A stretch of DNA of 44,772 bases from a bacterium (GTDB taxonomy: Bacteria; Verrucomicrobiota; Verrucomicrobiia; Limisphaerales; UBA11358): the NCBI GenBank assembly GCA_021780375.1, contig JAJXYT010000162.1, forward strand, positions 1 to 44,772, in the 5' to 3' direction. The position numbers were made by a program, and so were the translations under genes. Shown here piece by piece: positions 6,930 to 16,346 of this stretch; positions within the stretch are counted from its first letter, which is position 1, and each line of letters opens with the position of its first letter. The notes under the pieces were generated by a model that ran no database searches, was not told where the DNA came from, and was given only the letters and a program-made list of their open reading frames with translations.

Positions 6930-7451
6930 ATGATGCGAGTCACCCTCCGGCCGCCAGCTCTCCGTGACTGGCCGGCGTTTCAAGCAGCCGTTCGGCGGAG
7001 TCGCGCCCTGCATCATCCACGAGTGGCGCCGCCTGGCGCGCGCAAGAAGTTCGAAGCTTATGTGCGGCGCGCGATTTCGGACTCACACCGCGGATTTCTG
7101 GTTGTGCTCCGGCGTTCGGGCGAAATGGCCGGCGTCATCAACCCGGGCAGCATCATTCGCGGACTGCTGCAAGGGGCGCACGTGGGCTATTACGCCTTTG
7201 CTCCCCACGCCGGGAAAGGGCGGATGCGCGAGGGGCGGCAGCTTGTCCTGAAATACGCCTTTCAAAAACTCGGGCTTCACCGTTTGGAAGCCAATATCCA
7301 GCCGGGGAATCAACGCTCTCTCCGGCGGGCGCGACGTTGTGGCTTTGTGCGGGAAGGCTTTTCGCGCCGTTATTTGAAGGTCGGCGGGCGGTGGCGGAAC
7401 CATGAACGGTGTGCCAGCCTGGCGGAAGACCTGCGCCGCAGCTCCGCCTGA
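6930..7451 (+). CDS. GNAT-family N-acetyltransferase, RimJ-like
   Basis: The 173-residue protein starts MMRVTLRPPALRDW, continues with FLVVLRRSGEMAGVINP, HVGYYAF and GRMREGRQLVLKYAFQKLGLHRLEANIQPGN, and ends with SLRRARRCGFVREGFSRRYL. These are the beta4, acetyl-CoA-binding (G-K-G-R-M) and C-terminal blocks of RimJ/RimL-type acetyltransferases, which modify protein N-termini or small amines. A ribosome binding site (aaggtgg, 6917-6923) sits about seven bases before ATG 6930, so the upstream in-frame extension from the pyk 3' end is rejected. ATG 6933 is equally possible. Confidence 0.88.
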   Translation: MMRVTLRPPALRDWPAFQAAVRRSRALHHPRVAPPGARKKFEAYVRRAISDSHRGFLVVLRRSGEMAGVINPGSIIRGLLQGAHVGYYAFAPHAGKGRMREGRQLVLKYAFQKLGLHRLEANIQPGNQRSLRRARRCGFVREGFSRRYLKVGGRWRNHERCASLAEDLRRSSA

Positions 7452-7482
7452 TTTATCGGTAGAGGTACAGCCTGCACCCTCG

Positions 7483-7529
7483 GCGGGGCGTGCGCCCGCA
7501 CGAGCCGGCTCGTCAGCAGCCTCGCCCGC
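7483..7529. repeat. GC-rich palindromic element, weak
   Basis: The stretch holds a perfect 12-bp palindrome (7501-7512, cgagccggctcg) extended by imperfect arms rich in gcggggcg and ctcgcccgc. It lies just after the acetyltransferase stop and about 90 bases before the CE15 start. It may be a terminator or another decayed copy of the palindromic repeats; the outer arms pair poorly. Confidence 0.4.
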
Positions 7530-7618
7530 AAAACCTTGCCAGTAATGATTCCCTGAATTCGCTTTACTTTGATTTTTCCGGTCGTAACCCTGCGCTTCAA
7601 TCGCACCGTTTGGTTGGC

Positions 7619-8935
7619 ATGAAATTCTGGCGCACCATTGTTGTTTCCATCGCCGCGATGATCGCGGTCGTTCCTGCGGCCAGGGCGGCGCCGGAAACAT
7701 TTCCGGACGTGAAACATTTACCCGTGCGCAAGGCAATGCCGGATGCGCTGACGCTGGACGACGGCACGAAGGTGACGACGGTCGCGCAATGGCGTGTGCG
7801 GCGCGAGGAGATGAAGGCGATTCTGGAGCATTACGAACTCGGCCACGCGCCGCCGCCGCCGGGCAACGTGAGCGGACAGGACATCAAATCCGGCGTCTTG
7901 TTCAACGGGACAGTGAAATACCGGCTGGTGCATCTGAAGTTCGGGCCGGCGGAAAACCCCGGATTTGACATTGCGATTTTCACGCCGGCGAATAGCGCCG
8001 GCCCGTTTCCGACCATCATCAACCCGTCGTTCTTTAACACGCCGGGCGTTGCCGTAACGAACCAATTACCCGCTCCCAGCGCAGCGGCGACGAATTTACA
8101 GGCGCGCCTGCGATTGATTTTCAATTCGCCCGTTGCGCCGGAACGGGCGGCCGCCGGTTTCTCAAACGAACTCAATCGCGGTTATGCGGTGGTGACGTAT
8201 CACTACACTGAATGCGGCGCGGACAACGCCCATTTCCGCGATTCCTCCTTTTATCCAGTCTATCCGGGTTACGACTGGGGTGTGCTGCTCGGCTGGGCGT
8301 GGGGACTGTCGCGCGTGGTGGATTATCTGGAAACACAACCTTTCGTGGACACGAACAAGCTCGTCGCGCTGGGCCATTCGCGGCTCGGCAAACTCGTGAT
8401 GGTGGCGACGGCGTTTGATGAACGCATTTCACTCGGCGCGCCGGCCGGGTCGAGCGGCGCCGGCACAGGCGCCTATCGTTTTTGCGGGCCCGGTCGCGGC
8501 GGCAAGGAAGGCATCGAGGACATGACTCGAAAATTTCCGTATTACTTCGTGCCACGGCTGAAGGCATTCACCGGGCAGATGGAGAAATTGCCGTTTGAAG
8601 CGTATTGGTACATTGCCTTGACCGCGCCGCGTCCGTGGATTTCGATCGAAGGCACGGACGACCAGAATTGCGTGCCCAATGCGGTCAGACAATCCGTCCT
8701 CGCGGCCAAACCGGTGTATGCGTTTTTAGGCGTGAGCCCGGACCGGGTGGGCGTGAATTACGAACCACACCGGCACATGCTGACGGCGGACGATGTGAAC
8801 GCGATGCTCGATTTCGCCGACCAGCAACTGCGCGGGATTGATCATCATCGGCGTTTCGATGAGTTCCCGCCGGAATCGGCTTCGGCCACGCCGGGCAAAA
8901 TTCCGGCAAAGGCAAATGCCATGGTTGAACCATGA
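7619..8935 (+). CDS. Secreted CE15-type glucuronoyl esterase
   Basis: A 438-residue alpha/beta hydrolase with a clear signal peptide (MKFWRTIVVSIAAMIAVVPA, cleavage near ARA-AP). The nucleophile elbow is GHSRLGK with Ser254 followed by Arg255, the hallmark of carbohydrate esterase family 15. Other family features are PGYDWGVLLGWAWGLSR, the EGTDDQNCVPNA block and the likely catalytic His in EPHRHMLTADD. CE15 enzymes hydrolyse the ester between lignin alcohols and 4-O-methyl-glucuronic acid side chains of xylan. ATG 7619 is chosen because the signal peptide begins there. The stop overlaps the start of the GH28 gene by four bases, so the two are co-translated and probably act together outside the cytoplasm. 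Confidence 0.87.
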   Translation: MKFWRTIVVSIAAMIAVVPAARAAPETFPDVKHLPVRKAMPDALTLDDGTKVTTVAQWRVRREEMKAILEHYELGHAPPPPGNVSGQDIKSGVLFNGTVKYRLVHLKFGPAENPGFDIAIFTPANSAGPFPTIINPSFFNTPGVAVTNQLPAPSAAATNLQARLRLIFNSPVAPERAAAGFSNELNRGYAVVTYHYTECGADNAHFRDSSFYPVYPGYDWGVLLGWAWGLSRVVDYLETQPFVDTNKLVALGHSRLGKLVMVATAFDERISLGAPAGSSGAGTGAYRFCGPGRGGKEGIEDMTRKFPYYFVPRLKAFTGQMEKLPFEAYWYIALTAPRPWISIEGTDDQNCVPNAVRQSVLAAKPVYAFLGVSPDRVGVNYEPHRHMLTADDVNAMLDFADQQLRGIDHHRRFDEFPPESASATPGKIPAKANAMVEP

Positions 8936-10188
8936 AACCAGTCTGGCTCAGTACAATTTTCCTCACCCTGGCCTGGTGCACGGGGTATGCCGCCGTGCAA
9001 CGCGCGCCGTTCAATGTCCGCGCCTTCGGCGCGACCGGCAACGGCACGACCAAAGACACCGCCGCGTTCCAAAAAGCCCTCGATACCTGCGCCGCCGCCG
9101 GGGGCATCGTCCTCGTGCCCGCCGGGAATTATCTCATCGGCAGCATCCAATTGAAATCGCACACGATCCTGTTGCTGAAACCGGATGCGCATTTGCTCGG
9201 CAGCCCCGATCTGGAGGATTATCCGATTATCAAAGTGCGCTGGGAGGGGAAATGGATTGACGGCCATCGCGCGCTCATCTCCGCGCAGGAGGCAGACCAC
9301 ATTGCCATCATCGGGCCGGGGAAAATTTCCGGCAATCCCGCGCTGGGCGGCCGACAGATGCCGCGGCGTCCGGTTCTCATCGAACCGATCAATTGCACCA
9401 ATGTTGAGTTTAAAGACTTTACCACCGAACAGCACAGCATGTGGTCCATCCATCCCACGTACTGCGAAAACGTCATCGCCCAAAATCTCACCATCCGCAG
9501 CACCGGCGGCAATGGCGACGGGATTGACGTGGATTCGTGCCAACATATCCGCATTGAAGGTTGCGACATTGCGACCGGCGACGACTGCATCGCCCTCAAA
9601 TCCGGACGCGGCCTGGAAGGCTACCGCATCGCCAGGCCGACCGAAGACGTCTTGATTTCCCATTGCACGCTGGCCGACAGCATTTTTGCGGGCATCGGCA
9701 TTGGCAGCGAAACCTCCGGCGGCATCCGTGACGTACGGATTGAGGACTGCAAATTCACGCGGGCCCGGACCTATGCCATTTATATCAAAAGCCGGCCCGG
9801 CCGCGGCGCGTTCATTGAAAACATTTCCGCGACCAACCTGGAAGTGGCCACCGCGCCCGGCGGTTTCCTCCGTGTGAATCTGTTGAACAGCGGTATTCAG
9901 GACCCCGAACCGGTCCCCGGTGACGAGGGAATTCCCACTGCGAAAAATTACCGCTTCCGCGACGTGAAGGTGGATTGCGGCACGCTGGTGGATGCCGCCT
10001 CGATTTCCCCGGTTAAACCTCTGGATGGATTTTCACTGGTGAACATCCATGGCACCTGCCGGAAAGCCATCACGCTCGCCAACATGACCCGGGTGGAGTT
10101 ACGCAACATCCGCGTCACCGGCTACGAAGGCCCGTTCCTCACGCAAACCAATGTCCAGGGCGTGGGATTGGAACAGACCGGAAATTAA
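8932..10188 (+). CDS. GH28-family polygalacturonase-like enzyme, secreted
   Basis: The 418-residue right-handed beta-helix protein begins with a signal peptide (MKPVWLSTIFLTLAWCTGYA), then FNVRAFGATGNGTTKDTAAF, the N-terminal block of pectate lyase-like helices. Catalytic acids of GH28 are visible as N194-G-D196 (NGDGIDVD) and G-D217-D218 (GDDCIALKSG). Two usually conserved sites differ: the His of the motif following the second acid pair appears replaced by F252 (FAGIGIGSETSGG), and the RIK substrate motif reads Y284-I-K286. The acid residues suggest hydrolysis still occurs, possibly on a substrate other than polygalacturonate, such as a rhamno- or xylogalacturonan or another uronide. It overlaps the CE15 gene and precedes methyltransferase genes. 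Confidence 0.87.
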   Translation: MKPVWLSTIFLTLAWCTGYAAVQRAPFNVRAFGATGNGTTKDTAAFQKALDTCAAAGGIVLVPAGNYLIGSIQLKSHTILLLKPDAHLLGSPDLEDYPIIKVRWEGKWIDGHRALISAQEADHIAIIGPGKISGNPALGGRQMPRRPVLIEPINCTNVEFKDFTTEQHSMWSIHPTYCENVIAQNLTIRSTGGNGDGIDVDSCQHIRIEGCDIATGDDCIALKSGRGLEGYRIARPTEDVLISHCTLADSIFAGIGIGSETSGGIRDVRIEDCKFTRARTYAIYIKSRPGRGAFIENISATNLEVATAPGGFLRVNLLNSGIQDPEPVPGDEGIPTAKNYRFRDVKVDCGTLVDAASISPVKPLDGFSLVNIHGTCRKAITLANMTRVELRNIRVTGYEGPFLTQTNVQGVGLEQTGN

Positions 10189-10230
10189 TTCCTGAATGCA
10201 ATTTTCCAGCTTGAAGTGGAACGCATAGGA

Positions 10231-11295
10231 ATGGGAAAATTATCTGATATGAGACCCGAGCAGTGGGAGATTTTTAAGAAGGCCGCCCGACTGGAGAAAC
10301 TCGACCAGGTGCCGATGGCCATGATCATTGATAGTCCGTGGATTCCCGGCTATCTCGGCTTGAAACACATGGATTATTTTCTCGACCCGGAGTTGTGGTT
10401 CCAGTCCAACCTGAAAATCCACAAGGAATTTCCCGACATCATCTTCGTGCCGTCCTGGTGGATGGAATACGGCATGGCCGCCGAACCCTCCGCCCTCGGC
10501 GCCAAAATCAAGTTCTGGCCGGACAACACGCCCAGCGAGTACCACACACTCTATCACATCGAAGATCTCGAAAACTGGCCGGACTATGAGGTGGAAAACG
10601 ACGCGTTCATGGGCATGACGCTGCATCGTATCCGCATGCACCGGCAGCGCATTCTGGACACGGGGGAAATCCTGCCGCTGGTCACGTCACGCGGGCCGAT
10701 GTGCACGGCGGGTTTCGTGCGCAGCACGACCGATTTCATGATTGACCTCGTGGAAAAGCCCGAATGGGCGCACAAACTGCTCAACGTGTGCACGAACCTG
10801 ATCATTGACTGGCTCAAGGCCCAGCACACGGCCATGGGCGACACGGTCGAGGGCATTTTCATTCTGGACGACATCGTCGGCTTTGTGAACGAGGAGCATT
10901 ACCAGGAATTTGCCCATCCGTATCTGAAGAAAATCTGCGACGCGTTTCCGGATTTCCCGGTGAAGATTTACCATAACGACGCCGAGGTTCAGGCGTGCCT
11001 CGATCATTTGCCCGACTGCGGTTTCAACGTTTTGAACTGGGGCAAGCAAACGGACATTGCCGAGGTGAAGGAGCGCGTCGGCGACCGGATGTGTCTGATG
11101 GGCAATGTGAATCCACTGGAGGTCGGCGTGCGCGGCACACCCGAGGAAGTGCGTGAAGCCACGCTCGACGTGCTGGAAAAAGGCGGCGACCGGGGAATGA
11201 TTTTGTCCGTCGGCGGCGGCACCAGTCCGGGCATGCCCAAACAAAACATCGAGGCAATGTTGCAGGCGTTGAAGGAATTTAACGGGAAGAAATGA
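10231..11295 (+). CDS. UroD-family corrinoid methyltransferase (MtaA/CmuA-like)
   Basis: This roughly 354-residue protein has the uroporphyrinogen decarboxylase-type TIM barrel used by corrinoid methyltransferases. Visible blocks are GYLGLKHMDYF, LVTSRGPMCTAGFVRS, FILDDIVGFVNEEHYQEF, the metal-site region KIYHNDAEVQACLDHLPDCGF and CLMGNVNPLEV-GTPEEV, with SVGGGTSPGMP near the end. MtaA/CmuA enzymes use Zn with His and Cys ligands; here the His is followed by Asn-Asp instead of the common x-Cys-Gly, so the metal site is atypical. The next gene but one is a corrinoid protein, which supports methyl transfer rather than haem synthesis. Start is ATG 10231 or ATG 10249; neither has a good ribosome binding site. 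Confidence 0.8.
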   Translation: MGKLSDMRPEQWEIFKKAARLEKLDQVPMAMIIDSPWIPGYLGLKHMDYFLDPELWFQSNLKIHKEFPDIIFVPSWWMEYGMAAEPSALGAKIKFWPDNTPSEYHTLYHIEDLENWPDYEVENDAFMGMTLHRIRMHRQRILDTGEILPLVTSRGPMCTAGFVRSTTDFMIDLVEKPEWAHKLLNVCTNLIIDWLKAQHTAMGDTVEGIFILDDIVGFVNEEHYQEFAHPYLKKICDAFPDFPVKIYHNDAEVQACLDHLPDCGFNVLNWGKQTDIAEVKERVGDRMCLMGNVNPLEVGVRGTPEEVREATLDVLEKGGDRGMILSVGGGTSPGMPKQNIEAMLQALKEFNGKK

Positions 11296-11337
11296 AACAG
11301 AACGGAAAAATTTTCCGCCGCCGAAGCGTCGGTTGTT

Positions 11338-11784
11338 ATGACCACACTTGAACTGCTACGACAACAGGATCGCGAGCTCGCTAGCATAATCGAAAATGCT
11401 AACATAGATCAGCTTCGCAGTATTTCGTCGGCAGTTGCTCAATTTGTGGTAAAACGCTCGACTCTTTCGCATCCCTTGATAACCGAAGCCTTTCAGCATT
11501 TGAGCACTGCGCCATATTCCAATTTGGAGCTGCGTGACAGTGTTCGAAAACTAGGGGAACGGTTGGACGAAAAATATTTTGAGCTACAAGAATTATGCGA
11601 GGACGGCAAAGCAACTGAAGCACAGGTTTCAGCCGCTTTTGCTAAAGCAAGAGCCGCTACAGCAGTTGCGTCAGCGCTGGGTGATGTTGCTCTCACTGCT
11701 GCTGTGGAAACCGCATACGAGGCTTTTGCTGCCAGCGATGATTCACCCAGCTTAATAAAAGTTGCAAGGTCCGCAATGAGTTAA
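11338..11784 (+). CDS. Hypothetical helical protein inserted in a methyltransferase operon
   Basis: A 148-residue, almost wholly helical protein rich in Ala, Glu and Leu, with no signal peptide or membrane segment. The DNA is lower in GC than the flanking methyltransferase and corrinoid protein genes and uses rarer codons (tta, ata, agg types appear more often). It is placed tightly between two functionally linked genes (42 bases after one, 21 before the other). No family was recognised. Composition and position suggest a recent acquisition. Confidence 0.65.
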   Translation: MTTLELLRQQDRELASIIENANIDQLRSISSAVAQFVVKRSTLSHPLITEAFQHLSTAPYSNLELRDSVRKLGERLDEKYFELQELCEDGKATEAQVSAAFAKARAATAVASALGDVALTAAVETAYEAFAASDDSPSLIKVARSAMS

Positions 11785-11805
11785 TTCTTGTTGAAAAAAT
11801 TTCGC

Positions 11806-12792
11806 ATGCCTGACTACGCGTTAATGAACCAGTGCCTTTACGAAGGCAAGGCGAAGGAGGTCGAGCAGATGACCAAAGACGCCCTCGCCGAAGGCCGGAG
11901 CGTTCAGGAAGTTTTGACCGAAGGTCTGATCGCCGGAATGAGCGTCGTCGGCGAGGATTTCAAATACAACGTCCTTTACGTGCCGGAAGTGCTCATCGCC
12001 GCGCGCGCGATGAAGGCCGGCATGGGGGTATTGAAGCCGCTCCTTGCCGCGCACGATTCGGGTGTTCAGCCGGCGGGTGTGCTTTTGATGGGCACCGTTC
12101 GCGGCGATTTGCATGATATCGGAAAAAATCTGGTCTGCATGATGGCCGAGGGCGCGGGGTTTGAAGTGCACGACATCGGCGTGGACCAGAGCCTTGAAAA
12201 ATTTCTCGCCGCGACGGAGCAATTCAAACCCGGCATCATCGGCATGAGCGCCCTGCTCACCACGACGATGACTTACATGAAAACCGTGATTGACGGCTGC
12301 CGGGAGCGCGGCATCACCCATATCAAATTCGCCATCGGCGGCGCCCCGATCAGCCAGATGTACGCCGACGAAATCGGCGCAGACGGTTATGGCGCGGACG
12401 CGTCGAGCGCGGTGGATTTGTTTCTCTATTTCATGGGCAAAGGCGCCGCGCCATCCGCCAGATCCAGGCTGGAAACGATTGAGGCCGTCAAAACCGAACG
12501 CGCGGAATCGCGGGCGGCGGCACAGCCGGCGAACGTCCGCTCGAAATTTCAAATTCTCCACTGGCAGGACATTCCGTCGCAGGTCAAGGCGTGGGATGAC
12601 TTCAACGAAATCAAGGTGGAACTGCCGCAAAGATTCGCCGTCCGCATTGATTCGCTCGCGCAATCGAAAGGCTTGACCAGCGCGGACGACTTTCTCGCGC
12701 AGTGGAAATGGAGTGATGAACAGGAACGCGACGGCACGGCCGAGGACGTCGGCCAGGCCGTCAAATCGGAATTGGAAGCGAAGTTTCCATGA
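11806..12792 (+). CDS. Corrinoid protein with an added C-terminal domain
   Basis: The 328-residue protein has the helical B12-binding cap (residues 1-85, with YVPEVLIAARAMKAGM) and the Rossmann cobalamin domain with D101-L-H103-D-I-G106 (the lower ligand His), SALLTTT and FAIGGAPIS. This is the layout of MtaC/MtbC-type methyl carriers. Uniquely for the family, after a linker of about 30 residues it carries a roughly 80-residue domain (ILHWQDIPSQVKAWD, ELPQRFAVRIDS, FLAQWKW) resembling the small domain called Virulence_fact in Pfam, which in other bacteria is usually encoded as a separate gene beside corrinoid and ASKHA proteins (from memory). ATG 11806 is preferred to upstream TTG 11788. It would shuttle a methyl group from the UroD-type enzyme to an acceptor. 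Confidence 0.87.
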   Translation: MPDYALMNQCLYEGKAKEVEQMTKDALAEGRSVQEVLTEGLIAGMSVVGEDFKYNVLYVPEVLIAARAMKAGMGVLKPLLAAHDSGVQPAGVLLMGTVRGDLHDIGKNLVCMMAEGAGFEVHDIGVDQSLEKFLAATEQFKPGIIGMSALLTTTMTYMKTVIDGCRERGITHIKFAIGGAPISQMYADEIGADGYGADASSAVDLFLYFMGKGAAPSARSRLETIEAVKTERAESRAAAQPANVRSKFQILHWQDIPSQVKAWDDFNEIKVELPQRFAVRIDSLAQSKGLTSADDFLAQWKWSDEQERDGTAEDVGQAVKSELEAKFP

Positions 12793-12847
12793 TGGGCAAA
12801 CTTCTTTCCACCAGGACGCAGGCCTGAAACCACCGCTTCCGCACGCG

Positions 12848-14809
12848 TTACTTCATCCGTCCGCCTTTAAGCAGCACGTTGATTTGGTCCGGATCATAAA
12901 CACAGCCGGCCCAGGTTCCTCCGCTGGCCAGTTGCAGCGCCGCCCAAAGGCGGGTGTCTTCCGGCAAGGCTGGATTTGGCGCAAGATCAGGCCGCGTCGC
13001 GCGACGGTTTAAAATTCCGGCGCCTGCCTCCGGCGTGAATCGGCATTGGCCTTCGCCGATAAGATCAATGCTCCCTTCATTGCGCTGACAATCAATGTGA
13101 ATGCGGAGGATGTCCCCGTCCAAAATCTTGCCAATCGGTCCGCCCGCCAGACCTTCGGGGCCGATATGGCCGATGCAGGCGCCCGTCGAGACGCCCGAAA
13201 AACGCGCATCGGTCAGGAGCACGACATTTTTGCCGAACGGCAGATGTTTCAATGCCCCGGTAACCTGGTAGGTCTCTTCCATGCCGGTTCCCATCGGGCC
13301 GACGCCGGCCAGCACCATCACGTCGCCCGCCCGGATGCGCCCTTCCTTGATTGCGGCCATGGCGTCCTGCTCGCTCACGAAAACCCGGGCCGGTCCTTCC
13401 TGGTGATAAACGCCGTCCGCTCCGATGACGGAAGGATCAATGGCCGTGGCTTTCACCACCGAACCTTCCGGTGCGAGGTTGCCGCGCGGGAAAACCAGCG
13501 TGCCGGCCAGGCCGTGCTCCCGGGCCTGGTCCGGCGGGAAAATCACTTCGTCGGCGTCCACGCGGTCCAACTGCTTGAGCAATTCCCGGAAACGCCGTCG
13601 TCGCTCGGACTTTTCCCACCAATCCAGATTATCCCCCAGCGTTTTGCCAGTCACGGTAAGCGTGTCCGTGTCGAGCAGGCCCAGACGGCGCAAATGCAGC
13701 ATGACTTCCGGCACGCCGCCCGCCAGAAAAACCCTGACCGTGGGATGATGAACCGGGCCGTTCGGCAGCACGCTGACCAGCCGGGGCACACGGCGATTGA
13801 CCGAAATCCAATCCTCGACCGTCGGGCGCGGCAGGCCGGCCGCGTGCGCGATGGCAGGAATGTGGAGCAGCAAATTGGTTGAACCACCGAACGCCGCGTG
13901 CAACACCATCGCATTTTGAATGCTCGCCGAGGTCAGAATCTGGTGCGTGACCAGCTTTTGTTCGTCCAAATGATGAAGCGCGCGCGCTGAACGCCGGGCC
14001 ATGTCCAGCCAGACCGGTTGTCCCGAAGGCGCCAGCGCCGAGTGCGGCAATGAAAGTCCCAGCGCTTCGCTCACGACCTGGGACGTGGCCGCCGTGCCGA
14101 GGAATTGGCACCCGCCGCCCGGCGACGCGCAGGCACGGCAACCCAATTCCGCGGCTTCGGACAATGACACCAACCCGTGCGCGAAGCGAGTTCCCAGGGT
14201 TTGCACCGTGCCGGCATCTTCCGCCGCCTCCGCCGGCAGCGTGACTCCGCCGGGAACCACGACACCGGGCAGCTCCGGTAAACCGGCTACCGCCATCATC
14301 ATCGCCGGCAACCCTTTGTCGCACGTGGCGATGCCGAGCACGCCGGCGCGCAAGGGCAGCGAGCGGGCCAGCCGCCGGAAAATGATGGCGGCGTCGTTTC
14401 GATACGGCAGGCTGTCGAACATGCCGGTAGTTCCTTGCGTCCGGCCGTCGCACGGGTCGGAACAAAAACCGGCAAAGGGAATGGCCTGCAGTCGCCGAAA
14501 TTCCTCTGCGGCGGCCTGGACGAGCAGTCCGATTTCCCAATGACCGGTGTGATAGCCCAGCGCAATCGGTTGGCCATCGGGCGCGCGCAATCCGCCTTGG
14601 GTGCTGAGAATCAGAAACTGTTTGCGCCCGGCCTCGGCCGGATTCCAGCCCATGCCGGCATTTTGCGTCAGGCCGAACAAATCGCCGCTGGGACGGTTCC
14701 GGAGCATTTCTTCGGTCAGCGGCAGGCTCCCCGCCGGGCCCGTGGCATGGGTTTGAACCTGATAAATGTCCGGCGGAAACGGATCCGACAAATCAACGCT
14801 GGAATTCAC
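12848..14809 (-). CDS. yjhG: IlvD/Edd-family D-xylonate dehydratase, YjhG/YagF type
   Basis: The 653-residue protein has the Fe-S dehydratase pattern: [20 protein letters not shown], a cluster cysteine in [30 protein letters not shown], and the C-terminal half with [15 protein letters not shown] and [19 protein letters not shown]. The YjhG/YagF subfamily is recognised from the N-terminus ([35 protein letters not shown]) and the [16 protein letters not shown] block. It dehydrates D-xylonate to 2-keto-3-deoxy-xylonate. GTG 14809 gives the family length (about 655); an in-frame extension to 14962 adds an unconserved tail and overlaps hen1. It is divergent from hen1 and convergent with the corrinoid gene. 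The next Weimberg enzyme and a permease lie at 20376-22602. Confidence 0.88.
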   Translation of the reverse strand: MNSSVDLSDPFPPDIYQVQTHATGPAGSLPLTEEMLRNRPSGDLFGLTQNAGMGWNPAEAGRKQFLILSTQGGLRAPDGQPIALGYHTGHWEIGLLVQAAAEEFRRLQAIPFAGFCSDPCDGRTQGTTGMFDSLPYRNDAAIIFRRLARSLPLRAGVLGIATCDKGLPAMMMAVAGLPELPGVVVPGGVTLPAEAAEDAGTVQTLGTRFAHGLVSLSEAAELGCRACASPGGGCQFLGTAATSQVVSEALGLSLPHSALAPSGQPVWLDMARRSARALHHLDEQKLVTHQILTSASIQNAMVLHAAFGGSTNLLLHIPAIAHAAGLPRPTVEDWISVNRRVPRLVSVLPNGPVHHPTVRVFLAGGVPEVMLHLRRLGLLDTDTLTVTGKTLGDNLDWWEKSERRRRFRELLKQLDRVDADEVIFPPDQAREHGLAGTLVFPRGNLAPEGSVVKATAIDPSVIGADGVYHQEGPARVFVSEQDAMAAIKEGRIRAGDVMVLAGVGPMGTGMEETYQVTGALKHLPFGKNVVLLTDARFSGVSTGACIGHIGPEGLAGGPIGKILDGDILRIHIDCQRNEGSIDLIGEGQCRFTPEAGAGILNRRATRPDLAPNPALPEDTRLWAALQLASGGTWAGCVYDPDQINVLLKGGRMK

Positions 14810-14935
14810 GGGAGCTATTGAAACAGCAAGAAGCCGGGAGAAAAAGGAAAACTGCGAGTTCTGAGTCGGCACAAGAATCATGTTGGTTGAATGTAATTCT
14901 TGGTGAAAAACCGGCCAATTCTGTAAGCTTTCGCA

Positions 14936-16339
14936 ATGCTCCTGACGCTGACAACGACACATCAGCCTGCTACCGACCTCGGTTACCTGCTTCGCAAGAA
15001 TCCGATGCGTCCGCAGTCATTCAGCCTTTCATTCGGCAAAGCGCACGTATTCTATCCCGAAGCAACGCCGGAGCGCTGCACGGTGGCGTTGCTGGTAAAA
15101 GTTGATCCGGTTGGCCTGGTGCGGAATCGTCGTGGACCCGCAGGTGAAGGTGGTGCGTTGGAGCAATACGTCAATGATCGACCCTATGCTGCGTCGTCCT
15201 TTTTAAGTGTAGCGATTGCCGATGTCTTTGCCAGCGCACTCTCTGGCAAAAGCAAGGAGCGCCCCGAATTGGCGGACGTGCCCTTGCCGCTGCGCGTGAC
15301 ATTCTCCGCCCTGCCGTGCCGTGGTGGCGAGGAGTTTTTGCGGAAACTGTTTGAGCCGCTTGGATATACCATGTCCGCGCGCCAACTCCCGCTGGATGAG
15401 AAATTTCCCGATTGGGGACAAAGCGCCTATTATCGTGTCGAATTGGAAGCCCGTTTGCCAGTGCAAAAGCTCCTTTCACATCTTTACGTGCTCGTACCGG
15501 TGCTGGATAACGACAAGCACTACTGGGTCGGCGATGATGAGGTGGAAAAGTTGCTACACCACGGCGAAGGCTGGCTGGCATCGCACCCGGAACGCGAAGT
15601 TATCACGCGCCGTTATCTCAAACACCAGCGCAGCTTGGTAGACGACGCCCTGGCTCAACTCGTAGGCGAAGACGAAGCCGATCCCGATGCGACGGTCGAA
15701 ACGCAGGCTCAGGAAGAGGAAGCCATTGAGCGCAGCATCAGCCTTAACGAACAACGCCTGAGTGCGGTACTGGCCGCATTGAAAGCCAGTAACGCGATCC
15801 GGGTTTTGGATTTGGGTTGTGGTGAGGGCAGATTGTTGCAGGCACTGTTAAATGAAAAACAATTTACCGAAATTATTGGCTTGGACGTGTCGCATCGCGC
15901 GCTTGAAATCGCTCATGCCCGGTTACATTACGACCGCCTGCCGCCGGTCCAGAAGGAACGCCTGCATTTGTTGCACGGTTCGCTCATCTACCGCGACCAG
16001 AGGCTTGCCGGTTTCGATGCCGCTGCCGTGGTGGAAGTGATTGAACACCTTGACGCACCGCGTTTGGCCGTGTTTGAGCGCGTGCTGTTCGAGTGCGACA
16101 AGCCGAAGACCATCGTCATCACGACGCCCAACCGTGAGTACAATGTGAAATGGGAAACTCTTCCCGCCGGCAAGTTCCGCCACCGCGACCATCGTTTCGA
16201 GTGGACGCGGGCGGAGTTTCAGGAATGGGCCAAATGCTTAGCTGACAGCGCGGGTTATCAAACTCGCTTTCTGCCAGTCGGACCGGAAGATCCAATTGTC
16301 GGACCGCCTACACAGATGGCTGTCTTTCAAAGGGGCTGA
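14936..16339 (+). CDS. hen1: Hen1, 3'-terminal RNA ribose 2'-O-methyltransferase
   Basis: A 467-residue protein with the bacterial Hen1 N-terminal domain (residues 1 to about 240, including LGYLLRKNP and the VYFP-like HVFYPEA) and a C-terminal SAM methyltransferase ([12 protein letters not shown] near residue 290). Metal ligands fit the family: E367, E370, H371 ([10 protein letters not shown]) and H419 (HRDHRFEW), one residue offset from the ligands I recall for Clostridium thermocellum Hen1. It methylates the 2'-OH at a broken RNA 3' end so that, after Pnkp ligation, the junction resists re-cleavage by ribotoxins. It begins an apparent operon: 7 bases to the metallopeptidase gene, then a 4-base overlap to pnkp. 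It is divergent from the dehydratase across a gap of about 125 bases. Confidence 0.94.
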   Translation: MLLTLTTTHQPATDLGYLLRKNPMRPQSFSLSFGKAHVFYPEATPERCTVALLVKVDPVGLVRNRRGPAGEGGALEQYVNDRPYAASSFLSVAIADVFASALSGKSKERPELADVPLPLRVTFSALPCRGGEEFLRKLFEPLGYTMSARQLPLDEKFPDWGQSAYYRVELEARLPVQKLLSHLYVLVPVLDNDKHYWVGDDEVEKLLHHGEGWLASHPEREVITRRYLKHQRSLVDDALAQLVGEDEADPDATVETQAQEEEAIERSISLNEQRLSAVLAALKASNAIRVLDLGCGEGRLLQALLNEKQFTEIIGLDVSHRALEIAHARLHYDRLPPVQKERLHLLHGSLIYRDQRLAGFDAAAVVEVIEHLDAPRLAVFERVLFECDKPKTIVITTPNREYNVKWETLPAGKFRHRDHRFEWTRAEFQEWAKCLADSAGYQTRFLPVGPEDPIVGPPTQMAVFQRG

Positions 16340-16346
16340 AATTTGT

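Noticed and set aside
4951-6930. A 659-codon open frame on the minus strand antisense to pyruvate kinase and ferredoxin
   Set aside because: It runs through the well-supported pyk gene; the translation is rich in His/Asp/Gly with no domain pattern, as expected opposite a GC-rich gene with strong third-position bias.
14810-14962. Longer N-terminus for the YjhG-type dehydratase
   Set aside because: The added residues are not conserved, overlap the hen1 start and would make the protein longer than the family.
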